Positions 1 through 8,048 of a DNA stretch of 64,000 nt are shown here, piece by piece. The DNA lies in the NCBI RefSeq assembly GCF_036456085.1, contig NZ_CP138632.1:1345001-1409000 (forward strand), written 5' to 3'. Positions within the stretch are counted from its first letter, which is position 1, and every line of letters begins with the position of its first letter. The stretch comes from Veillonella parvula. GTDB lineage: Bacteria; Bacillota; Negativicutes; Veillonellales; Veillonellaceae. A program made the position numbers and the translations under genes. Below the pieces are notes generated by a model. It was not told the origin of the DNA, did no database searches, and was given only the letters and a program-made list of their open reading frames with translations.

Positions 1-174
1 CGCTATACCAAGTACGGCACCAGCAATAGTACCAATAATAACAAGATTACCGAAGGATGTGCCCTTGCGTTGCAATACATAAATACCAATTAACACGAGC
101 ACAAACACCGCGATAATACCAATACTTAGTGGATTGCTTAACATGAGGTAATCTGTAAAGAATGGAATATTCAT
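1..174 (-). CDS. N-terminal part of a cation symporter-like membrane protein
   Basis: Only the first 58 codons lie in the window; the rest is off the left edge. The ATG at 174 follows an AAAGAGGTG ribosome site. The peptide starts MNIPFFTDYLM, then has a hydrophobic segment (residues about 17-34), a short loop with QRKGTSFGN, and a second hydrophobic segment. This pattern resembles the N terminus of dicarboxylate/amino-acid:cation (TcyP-like) symporters. It lies downstream of the lut operon in the same direction, but a hairpin separates them. The family call is an inference from a short piece. Confidence 0.5.
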   Translation of the reverse strand, partial: MNIPFFTDYLMLSNPLSIGIIAVFVLVLIGIYVLQRKGTSFGNLVIIGTIAGAVLGIA

Positions 175-299
175 AATACACCTCTTTAATTCATATCACA
201 ACAATAGGTTATGAACTTAGTATAGCATATATCGAAAAAAATACAAGTACAATATTTAATTTTTGATAACATTTAATGTATTCTGTAATATATGCACCA

Positions 300-330
300 A
301 AAGGCGATTTTCTAAAAGAAAATCGCCTTT
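300..330 (-). terminator. Hairpin terminator after lutC
   Basis: Perfect 13-bp inverted repeat (AAAGGCGATTTTC / GAAAATCGCCTTT) with a 5-nt loop, 20 nt past the lutC stop. The T tract on the minus side is short, so strength is uncertain. Confidence 0.75.
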
Positions 331-349
331 AGTAAATCTAGCTATTATA

Positions 350-1078
350 TTATCTATTAACTAAGATATAGGTTACTTGGATAGGACCATGAGCACCATC
401 TACAGTTACCAATTCGATATCCGCTGTACGGGACGGACCAGAAATCAAGCAGATATTTGTAGGGAACTTAGCTGGATCGTTATGATACCGTTCAGCCAAA
501 TGTTCCATTGTTTGTGTCATACGTGGATTAATTGTGTCAGTATACAACACAGCAATATGTGTTGTAGGCAACAAACTAATCACACGGCCAGAATCCTCAC
601 CAGAAGCTTGTACTACAGTAGCAGTTTCCGCAATACCGCAGTATGGGAATGTAATACCAATATCAGCATTAGCAGTATTAGAAATACATTCTTCACGACC
701 TTTAGCTGGATCCCATTGGAAGTATGTACGAGTGCCGCCATTATTAGTTGCATCTTGTTCGAACAATTCTTTTAATTTATATTCTTCTACTTCAGGAGAG
801 CTTGGGAATACAATTTTACCGTTTCCCCAGTCGTCGATAGCTGCCAAAATTGTTTCACCTAGTTTGTCAGGTGTAGTTTCAACGAATTTTGTACCAACAC
901 GTTGACATTGTTCCTTAAACATTGTCAAAATTTGATCGCGATTCAAATCTTGGAACATAGTTTCTTGAGGACCATGGCTATAATCAAAGCCTTCTACAAA
1001 AGCAGGGCACATTTCTTGATCACGGCCTAATGCACGAGATAAACGTGCAATAAATTGATTACGTTTAGCTACATCCAT
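350..1078 (-). CDS. lutC: Lactate utilisation protein LutC (LUD domain)
   Basis: A 242-residue protein of the LUD family, the third subunit of the LutABC L-lactate oxidation system (cytoplasmic, lactate to pyruvate). Typical features are the central GITFPYCGIAETATVV stretch and the SLLPTTHIAVL segment that LUD domains share. The start codon overlaps the lutB stop by one base (TAATG), which implies translational coupling. Together with lutA and lutB it makes one operon. Lactate is the main carbon source of Veillonella, so the operon fits the host. The length is normal for the family. Confidence 0.9.
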   Translation of the reverse strand: MDVAKRNQFIARLSRALGRDQEMCPAFVEGFDYSHGPQETMFQDLNRDQILTMFKEQCQRVGTKFVETTPDKLGETILAAIDDWGNGKIVFPSSPEVEEYKLKELFEQDATNNGGTRTYFQWDPAKGREECISNTANADIGITFPYCGIAETATVVQASGEDSGRVISLLPTTHIAVLYTDTINPRMTQTMEHLAERYHNDPAKFPTNICLISGPSRTADIELVTVDGAHGPIQVTYILVNR

Positions 1079-2523
1079 TATTTTTTCTCCTTCTTCTTGT
1101 TCTTTTCATGTTCAGCATACAAATCACGGAATTTCTTGAATTTCAAGGAACCCAATTCTTTAGATTTAGTCCAACCGTTCATAACTGGAATAGCTTGAGT
1201 CCATTCAGGCATGTTACCCTCTTTATTACTAATTAAGTTCATACCGATAGCACCAGCTTTTGTGCCAAGATCAAATAATGTTGCATTACCAAACATCTTA
1301 GCAGCTGCTGTGAAGATAGCTTCTTCTGCTTTTGGACGAGTCTTTTCAATATCAGCCATGATATGACGGTGCTCCATCAACAATTCATGCAATGGAATAG
1401 CTACTGGACAGTTTTCTGTACATGCACCGCATAATGTAGAAGCATATGGAAGATCGCCGGCTACATCGTAACCTTTGAATAATGGAGTCAATACAGCACC
1501 CATTGGACCTGGATATACAGAACCATATCCATGACCGGAAACGTGACGGTATACAGGACAAATATTCATGCATGCGCCACAACGGATACAACGTAGCATT
1601 TCTTGGAATGTCCCACCCAAGATGCCAGAGCGTCCGTTATCGATAATAATGATATGAGTTTCTTCGGGACCATCAGCTTCACCAGAACGCGCAGGGCCAG
1701 TCATCATGGAGAAGTAGTTAGAAATTTTAGAACCTACTGCAGAACGGTTCAACATTTCCATCATAACATCAAGAGCTTTAAAATCAGGAACAATACGTTC
1801 TGTACCTAAGAAGATCAATTGAGTCTTAGGAATAGAGCTAGCCATACGACCGTTACCTTCGTTGGAAACGATTGTACATGTACCAGATTCAGCAACTGCA
1901 AAGTTACAGCCGTTAACACCTACATCAGCTTTTAAGAAGCGCTCACGTACATAACCGCGTACAAAGTGAGTCATTTCCGTAGGGTTTTCAGTTCCTGTAT
2001 AACCTAATTTTTCAGCGAAAATTTCGCGAATTTTGTTACGTTCAAAGTGAAGACCTGGTACTACGATGTGAGATGGAGGACTTACTGCAGTTTGCAAAAT
2101 AAATTCAGCCAAGTCAGTTTCGTTAACTTCAATACCAGCTTCTTCTAACACTTCGTTCAAACCAATTTCTTCAGTTAAGATAGTTTTGGATTTAACGATC
2201 ATTTTTGCTTCGCGTTGGCGAAGGATATCTAATGCAATTTGAGTTGCTTCTTTGTCATCGAACGCAAAGTGAACTTTAGAACCAGCTTTTTCAGCGTTGT
2301 CAGCAAATTGACTTACATAGTAATCCAAGTTGTTAAGTACGTGATCGCGAATTTTAGCCGCTTCAGCGCGGAAATCTAACCATTCAGGAACATCCGCAAC
2401 TACTGTATTACGTTTATCATAAAACACGTCTTGTGCTTTTTTAATAGCTGCAACTTTGAAATCGTCAGCCAAACATTCTTTTATACGTGTTTTATAGGGG
2501 CGATTGTCATATATAAGTGCCAT
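1078..2523 (-). CDS. lutB: Iron-sulfur lactate utilisation protein LutB
   Basis: 481 residues, LUD domain in the N-terminal two thirds, then a ferredoxin-type segment with CIRCGACMNICPVY (about residues 315-328) and CGACTENCPVAIP (about 364-376), the two 4Fe-4S ligand sets expected for LutB. The C terminus ends in a lysine-rich tail. It probably transfers electrons from lactate oxidation with LutA and LutC. The gene sits 12 bp downstream of lutA and overlaps lutC by one base, so the three are co-transcribed. Confidence 0.92.
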   Translation of the reverse strand: MALIYDNRPYKTRIKECLADDFKVAAIKKAQDVFYDKRNTVVADVPEWLDFRAEAAKIRDHVLNNLDYYVSQFADNAEKAGSKVHFAFDDKEATQIALDILRQREAKMIVKSKTILTEEIGLNEVLEEAGIEVNETDLAEFILQTAVSPPSHIVVPGLHFERNKIREIFAEKLGYTGTENPTEMTHFVRGYVRERFLKADVGVNGCNFAVAESGTCTIVSNEGNGRMASSIPKTQLIFLGTERIVPDFKALDVMMEMLNRSAVGSKISNYFSMMTGPARSGEADGPEETHIIIIDNGRSGILGGTFQEMLRCIRCGACMNICPVYRHVSGHGYGSVYPGPMGAVLTPLFKGYDVAGDLPYASTLCGACTENCPVAIPLHELLMEHRHIMADIEKTRPKAEEAIFTAAAKMFGNATLFDLGTKAGAIGMNLISNKEGNMPEWTQAIPVMNGWTKSKELGSLKFKKFRDLYAEHEKNKKKEKK

Positions 2524-2535
2524 GTCGTCTCCTCC

Positions 2536-3273
2536 TTAACGGCAGTTTAAGATTTCAGCAATATGCATAACTTTGATACGGCGATCAATTTCGCCTTCTT
2601 TATGAAGACGATCAAGCATACCAGCGATGTTCATCAAGCACGCTTGGTCAGAACCGGAGATAACGTTGGCACCTGTGCCAGCAATTTCCAATGCTTTTTC
2701 GCGTGTCATAACTTCACTGATTTCAGGGTTTTTAACTGAGAAAGTACCGCCGAAACCACAGCAACGATCTGCACGTGGTAATTCAATCAAGTTGATATCT
2801 TTAACGTTTTTAAGGAGTTTGAAAGGAGGCTCTTTAATGCCCATCAAACGAGTTACGTGGCAAGATGTATGGTATGTTACGGATTCGTTGAAACGAGCCC
2901 CTACATCTTCAACACCTAATACGTCAGTAATAAATTGAGTGAATTCGTAAATTTTACCACTCAATTTTTCTGCGCGCGCCAACCACTCTGGTTGATCTTT
3001 TAAGAAATGATGATATTCATCGCGGATTGCAAAAGCGCAAGAACCGGACATGCTGACTACATATTCAGCGTTCTCAAAGCATTCGATTGTATTCTTAATT
3101 GCATCCATAGCTGCGTCATTGTAACCGGAGTTAGTAAACATTTGTCCACAGCATACTTGTTTCTTAGGTACTACAAGCTCACAACCTAATCTTTCAAGTA
3201 CTTCTACACCAGCCATACCTACATGAGGGTAGAACATGTCAATCAAACACTGTTGGAAAAGATGAATTTTCAT
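2536..3273 (-). CDS. lutA: Lactate utilisation protein LutA (CCG domain)
   Basis: 245 residues, first gene of the lut operon. Two cysteine-rich CCG motifs are visible, CCGQMF near residue 41 and CCGFGG near residue 172, each belonging to a heterodisulfide-reductase-like domain. The family is LutA/YkgE, the subunit that works with LutB and LutC in L-lactate oxidation. The ATG at 3273 has a GAGGAAG ribosome site. The promoter should lie in the AT-rich upstream gap; I could not pick a convincing one. Confidence 0.9.
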   Translation of the reverse strand: MKIHLFQQCLIDMFYPHVGMAGVEVLERLGCELVVPKKQVCCGQMFTNSGYNDAAMDAIKNTIECFENAEYVVSMSGSCAFAIRDEYHHFLKDQPEWLARAEKLSGKIYEFTQFITDVLGVEDVGARFNESVTYHTSCHVTRLMGIKEPPFKLLKNVKDINLIELPRADRCCGFGGTFSVKNPEISEVMTREKALEIAGTGANVISGSDQACLMNIAGMLDRLHKEGEIDRRIKVMHIAEILNCR

Positions 3274-3796
3274 ATTATCTTCCTCGTCTTTTCTAGTACT
3301 TAACCTAATAAAAAATTTTGATATGTATGTGTTATGGCAATTTTTAGTAGTGAATTTTTCGACTAAATTTCTGCCCTGAACATTACTTATGCTTTCAAAT
3401 AAATATTCAAAAGCTCATCGCTATAATTATAAATTAATCATGTAGATATTGTCCAAAGAATTGCTATATTCGTATGTACCCTTTTATTTCTTATATCGTT
3501 ATGACTTTTTGTAATAGTAAACATTGAATTTTATCACATCTATTATTTCATTTATCATTTTTTCTTGTAAAAGCCCCATGAAATCTAGATTTTGCGAATG
3601 TTTATCATTTTGCATTTTTAACTACTAGAAAATCAACTTTTATCTATATTTCATTCTATATTTATATAATCAAACTTAATTTTTCAAATTCATGTAAGTT
3701 TTATCCTTATATATTACATTTTCTTATAGTAGTGTATAAATTTAAAAAGTGTTATAATTTATTTTATATAAGTATAGTTTGAAAGGAGCCCTTTTC
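3274..3796. promoter_or_regulatory. AT-rich divergent intergenic region
   Basis: About 520 bp without a gene between divergent lutA and the SLH protein gene. Very AT-rich with T and A runs. A good -10 hexamer TATAAT is at 3753-3758 and an AAAGGAG ribosome site at 3782-3788 for the rightward gene; the -35 is not convincing. The region should hold both promoters, but I see no clear operator. Confidence 0.45.
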
Positions 3797-5545
3797 ATGA
3801 AACTAAATAAATTATCTTTGTCTTTAGCAATTACATTGGCCCTTGGCTCTACATTCAGCATGGCTCACGCTGAAACAACTGCGACTCATATAAAATCCGA
3901 AGTATCTAATGTGGCTACTAGAGCTGAAGTTTCTGCTAAAGCGGATGAACACCGTGTTGATACATCTGTTAAAAACGATACTAAACGTATTGATACATCC
4001 GTAAAAAATGATGCTAAACATGGTAGCACAGTTGTAAAACGTGATGCAAAACATGCTGATGCATCTGCTAAAAACGCTGCTAAACGCACTGATACATCCG
4101 TAAAAAACGATGCTAAACGCGTTAACACTTCTGTAAAAAATGACGTTAAACGCATTGATACTTCTGTAAAAAATGATGTAAAAGAAGATGCTGTAAAGGT
4201 AGAAGGTAAAAAAGCTGTAAAAGCTAAAGAAAACTTACCTGCTGGTATATACCCCGACACAAAAGATAACTGGGCTCGCGATGCTATCCAAGCAATGACA
4301 CAAGCCGGTTACCTTTCTGGTTATGCTGATAATACATTCAAACCTAGTGCACAAATTACTCGTGAGCAAGCAGCTGCTATTTATGGCAAAGTGCTACAAC
4401 ACAACTTAAACGAACAAGAATTAGCGGAGATTGCAACAAAAGAATCCTCTACCTCCTACTCTGACGTGGAAGCAGATCGTTGGTCTAGCTCTGCTATCAA
4501 ATTAGTTAGTGCTGCAGGCGTAATGGAAGGCACATCTAAAACAGCTTTCACACCTAGCAAAACTATGGACCGCGAACAATTCGTTGCATCCGCCGCTAGC
4601 CTAGCTAAAAAATTAAATCTTTCTACACCTGTAAAAGCAGAAAAAGTAACATTTAAAGACGAAGCTAGCATCTCCTCTGCTTACTTGGCAGATATCCAAT
4701 ACATGGCTCAACGTGGCATCGTAGCATCTGGGGCAACAGAAAACTTTAACCCTAAACAACCTGTAACAAGAGCACAAGCGGCAACAATCTTGAACCGCAT
4801 GCTTAATGGTGCTGGCCTTGCAACACCGAAACACAGTACAACTGAAGCTAAAGCTGAAACAACTGTAAAAGAAGATATAAAGAAAGCTGATACAGCAATC
4901 GAAAAAGAGGCCTCCAAAGTAAATAAAGATGCAAAAAAAGATATGTCCAAAACTGATAAAGACATGAAAAAAGAGGCAGAAAAGGCAGATAAAGTAGCCA
5001 AAGCTGAGGCAAAAAAAGCTGACAAAGACTTAAAGGGCAACAAAAATGCTGCAGTAGCGGAAAAAGCTGAGCCTACTCACACAGTTCGCCCTGTTCGTCG
5101 CAGCACACTAAAAGCACTTGATCAAAAACAACAAGCTGCATTAGAAGACAAAGTATTTTCTGAATTAAATAAAACTTATAAAACAGAAGATGCATTCCAA
5201 AATTATGGCGTAATGTACTGGCGTGACAATCAATTACACGTAGCTTTGAAAACAGACAGCGATATTTCCACAGTAAAAGCTAACCTTGCAAACCGTGGTG
5301 ATTCTACTGTAAATAACTATGTTGTAGTTGAATCCTCCCAATACAGCCAAGCTGAATACGATGCAATCGATACAAACTTCCGCAACTACTACAACAAAAA
5401 TGAAAAAGCAGGTACAATTCTAGCTACATTCCCTGATGTAGAAAATAACCAACTTTACGCAGTTGTATCTACAGCATCTAAAGAAACACAACAAGGGATC
5501 TCTAAATTATTCGGTTCCAAAGTAAAAATGACAGTAAAACGCTAA
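3797..5545 (+). CDS. SLH-domain envelope protein with lysine-rich repeats
   Basis: 582 residues. A signal peptide (MKLNKLSLSLAITLALGS, cleavage near AHAE) is followed by a block of near-identical 11-residue repeats of the type DTSVKNDAKRI, then three SLH domains (residues about 150-345, with YPDTKDNWARDAI, YSDVEADRWSSSAI, TFKDEASISSAYL), a second Lys/Ala/Asp-rich helical stretch, and a C-terminal globular domain of about 130 residues. SLH domains in Veillonella bind modified peptidoglycan and tether the outer membrane. I chose the ATG at 3797 because the AAAGGAG site lies just before it. The next gene encodes a relative, so the two probably arose by duplication. Exact role unknown; no beta-barrel is obvious. 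Confidence 0.8.
   Translation: MKLNKLSLSLAITLALGSTFSMAHAETTATHIKSEVSNVATRAEVSAKADEHRVDTSVKNDTKRIDTSVKNDAKHGSTVVKRDAKHADASAKNAAKRTDTSVKNDAKRVNTSVKNDVKRIDTSVKNDVKEDAVKVEGKKAVKAKENLPAGIYPDTKDNWARDAIQAMTQAGYLSGYADNTFKPSAQITREQAAAIYGKVLQHNLNEQELAEIATKESSTSYSDVEADRWSSSAIKLVSAAGVMEGTSKTAFTPSKTMDREQFVASAASLAKKLNLSTPVKAEKVTFKDEASISSAYLADIQYMAQRGIVASGATENFNPKQPVTRAQAATILNRMLNGAGLATPKHSTTEAKAETTVKEDIKKADTAIEKEASKVNKDAKKDMSKTDKDMKKEAEKADKVAKAEAKKADKDLKGNKNAAVAEKAEPTHTVRPVRRSTLKALDQKQQAALEDKVFSELNKTYKTEDAFQNYGVMYWRDNQLHVALKTDSDISTVKANLANRGDSTVNNYVVVESSQYSQAEYDAIDTNFRNYYNKNEKAGTILATFPDVENNQLYAVVSTASKETQQGISKLFGSKVKMTVKR
3955..4190 (+). repeat. 33-bp tandem repeats coding an 11-residue repeat
   Basis: Seven or so imperfect 33-bp units encode DTSVKNDxKR-type undecapeptides. 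The 11-residue period and K/D/A content suggest an amphipathic helix of the kind seen in LEA-like or right-handed coiled-coil proteins. The units are similar enough at DNA level to recombine and change copy number. Confidence 0.75.
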
Positions 5546-5566
5546 TCGGCGTTACACTTAACCAGC

Positions 5567-5606
5567 CAAGGCAGCGTATACTCGATAGTACTACGCTGCT
5601 TTGTTG
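5567..5606 (+). terminator. Hairpin terminator after the first SLH gene
   Basis: CAAGGCAGCGTA at 5567-5578 pairs with TACGCTGCTTTG at 5592-5603 (one G-U type mismatch), 20 nt after the stop codon. The following T run is weak. Confidence 0.6.
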
Positions 5607-5728
5607 TATATCACTATGCATGCCAACTAATTGACTATGATGCGACGGATATAGCTTTTTATGCTGGTGAAAGTTTATATTCTACGGCTATCAAGCGCTA
5701 GCCTTTACCATGATTAGGAAGGATTTTT

Positions 5729-7099
5729 ATGTACAAGAATACCCCTCACGCATTACGTGCCCTCGTACTCGGCACATTATTGACTACAACAGTCCTTGGT
5801 TTTGCTTCTGCAAACACAACCACTACAACTCATGCTCCTGCAACTACTGTTGAAGCCACTAAAATGGAAACAACTAAAGCACCAATGGCTAAAACAGATG
5901 CTACGAAGATGGAGACTACTAAAACAGAAGCGGCTAACGTCAAATCTACTAATACTGCCTCACCTGCAATTGTAAACACCTCTATTGGTACGTCTCAAGA
6001 TATTCAAAAAATTCGCGCCCACATCTTTACAGATGTGCCTAGTGATTTTTGGGCAGCTAACTCGATTAGCACTGTAACAAAAGCAAACCTAATGAAGGGG
6101 TATTCCGATGGTACATTCCGACCTAACCAACCTATGACACGTGAAGAAGTAGCAGCGCTCTTCAACAATATCACAGATGATGGTACGGCCGCCTTTTTAT
6201 CAAGTAAATTTAAAGATATTACATCTGACCGTTGGTCTGCTCTTGCTATTGAATCTGTAGCGCGCAAGAATATCATCAGCGGATATGGTGATGACACATA
6301 TAAACCAGAAAAATATATGTCCCGTCAAGAGTTTGCTGTAGTAGCGGATAACTATATCCATTATTTAGGATATACTACTGAAGACCCAACAGTTCTTGAT
6401 AATATATCCTATGGAGACCAAAAATTCGTGGCTCCTTGGGCACAAGATGCCGTTCGCGAGCTTGCCTATCTTGGGTTTACAAACTACGCTCCAGGTACAT
6501 TATTTAACCCTGAAAAATATGTAACTCGTGCAGAAGCAGCGGAAATTGCGTACCGCATGACACAAACAGAACAAGCACTTGCCTTCCACAACACATTGCT
6601 CAAGCAACAAGTAGAAAATAAAACAGCTAATATCATCGACAAAGCATTAGGTTATGGCAATGATTTCACCAAATTCCGTCAAGACGGGGCCCTCTTCTGG
6701 GAGGCAGGCCAATTACATGCATCTTTAACGGATCAAAAGAAAACTGACCTCGTCTCCAAAGCAATTACAGAGGCTCATGATCCACAGCTAGATAGAACTG
6801 TAGTCGTATCAAAAGGTAAATTAAATCAGGCCCAACTAGAGGAGTATCAATCCGATGCCATTGCCCTTTACCAACAAAAAGAACCTCAAGGAAAGATTCT
6901 TTCCATCTCCCCAAATACTGATACGAGTGCCCTTCTCATTACCGTTGATTCTATTCAAAAATCGACATTGAAAGCATTTAAAAAGAAATTCCATGATAAT
7001 GTATTCTTACAATTACCACCGGAACCGCTTACAAAGTCAGACGGAAATATTCAATTCCCATTACCGCCACGCGTAAACTATTATAACGACAAACAATAA
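5729..7099 (+). CDS. Second SLH-domain envelope protein
   Basis: 456 residues. Signal peptide at residues 1-28, then a Thr/Lys/Glu-rich low-complexity linker (KMETTKAP-type repeats), three SLH domains (about residues 97-290, with FTDVPSDFWAANSI, FKDITSDRWSALAI and a third at about 225-280), and a C-terminal domain of about 150 residues. That last part aligns by eye with the C terminus of the preceding SLH protein (shared W-x-x-GQLH, TVVVS and GKIL-type patches). The architecture suggests a peptidoglycan-anchored periplasmic or outer-membrane-linked protein. A GGAAGGA ribosome site precedes the ATG. Function not known. Confidence 0.78.
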   Translation: MYKNTPHALRALVLGTLLTTTVLGFASANTTTTTHAPATTVEATKMETTKAPMAKTDATKMETTKTEAANVKSTNTASPAIVNTSIGTSQDIQKIRAHIFTDVPSDFWAANSISTVTKANLMKGYSDGTFRPNQPMTREEVAALFNNITDDGTAAFLSSKFKDITSDRWSALAIESVARKNIISGYGDDTYKPEKYMSRQEFAVVADNYIHYLGYTTEDPTVLDNISYGDQKFVAPWAQDAVRELAYLGFTNYAPGTLFNPEKYVTRAEAAEIAYRMTQTEQALAFHNTLLKQQVENKTANIIDKALGYGNDFTKFRQDGALFWEAGQLHASLTDQKKTDLVSKAITEAHDPQLDRTVVVSKGKLNQAQLEEYQSDAIALYQQKEPQGKILSISPNTDTSALLITVDSIQKSTLKAFKKKFHDNVFLQLPPEPLTKSDGNIQFPLPPRVNYYNDKQ

Positions 7100-7105
7100 C
7101 ATAGA

Positions 7106-7140
7106 AAAAAAGAACCGCCCCCTTAGGAGCGGTTCTTTTC
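7106..7140 (+). terminator. Strong Rho-independent terminator
   Basis: AAAAGAACCGC and GCGGTTCTTTT form a long stem right after the SLH gene stop. It can act in both directions. A second weaker hairpin (7171-7193, AATCGAA/TTCGATT) followed by a T run overlaps the stop codon of the convergent gene. Confidence 0.85.
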
Positions 7141-7191
7141 ACAATTAAACAGCTGTTACTATACACACATAATCGAATTTACACAGTTCGA

Positions 7192-8037
7192 TTATTTTTT
7201 TGTTACATCATTTTCGCGGTCACGCAAGATACCAACTGGTACATATACCGTACCTGCACTATGGATTGCATCTACGTCTTGTTGCAAGATCATTACAACG
7301 GAATAATCATCTGTTGTGTAGAATTCAGTAGGCATTTTATCGATATTTACATCGCCACCTAATTTATCTTTCACATCTTGATTATTATTAATCGCATTCA
7401 CCAATTCTTTTTTATTAAGACCACCAAGATCGTACAAGGACAATTGTCGACCTGTTGTGGTGTTAAATGTGAAGCCTTTTACATAGTTTACACCATTGGC
7501 ATCATGATCACGCATAGTATATGTGTGAATCAATACGCTGAAAATACCGTTTTTATCTGTTTTAACATCATAGTACATAACTACATTTGTTTTATCAGAT
7601 TCTTTAGCATTTAACTTTTCTACATCATTTTGTATTTTAGAAACATACTTTTTGATGGTCGTATTGATTGCTTTTTCTACCGTAGGGCTAACAGATTTAA
7701 CCTCTGGGAATACTAAATCCAAATGATCTGTAGTAGACTCCACAGGTGATACAGCAACCTCTTTGCGATCCATATAACGGTCCGCATTTGGAGCTACCAC
7801 TTCAACTGCATTACGATCTACTTTAGACGCTTTAGAGCGCAACGCACGGTTCTGCTCAGGTGTAGCAGTGCTAGAAATACGATATGTTAAATCATTACGA
7901 TTTACACGTTTCGCATTTGTTTGATTTGCTTGTACATTTACAGTATCTTGCGTTACAGGTATTACTTCGCTTGCTGCGAAGGAGACTACTGGCAATGCAG
8001 CAGCCATAATGATGAGTACAGACTGTTTTAATTTCAT
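7192..8037 (-). CDS. Exported DUF3298 (RsiV-like) protein
   Basis: 281 residues with a clear signal peptide (MKLKQSVLIIMAAALPVVSFA). The C-terminal half resembles DUF3298/DUF4163 domains: VNYVKGFTFNTTTGRQLSL, then DLGGLNKKELVNAI, and FYTTDDYSVVMILQQ. This domain occurs in the anti-sigma factor RsiV and in many exported proteins of unknown role. No transmembrane anchor or anti-sigma part is visible here, so I call it a periplasmic DUF3298 protein only. The gene starts 11 bp after the OPT transporter stop, so both are probably one transcript. Confidence 0.7.
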   Translation of the reverse strand: MKLKQSVLIIMAAALPVVSFAASEVIPVTQDTVNVQANQTNAKRVNRNDLTYRISSTATPEQNRALRSKASKVDRNAVEVVAPNADRYMDRKEVAVSPVESTTDHLDLVFPEVKSVSPTVEKAINTTIKKYVSKIQNDVEKLNAKESDKTNVVMYYDVKTDKNGIFSVLIHTYTMRDHDANGVNYVKGFTFNTTTGRQLSLYDLGGLNKKELVNAINNNQDVKDKLGGDVNIDKMPTEFYTTDDYSVVMILQQDVDAIHSAGTVYVPVGILRDRENDVTKK

Positions 8038-8048
8038 TGTTTAACCTC

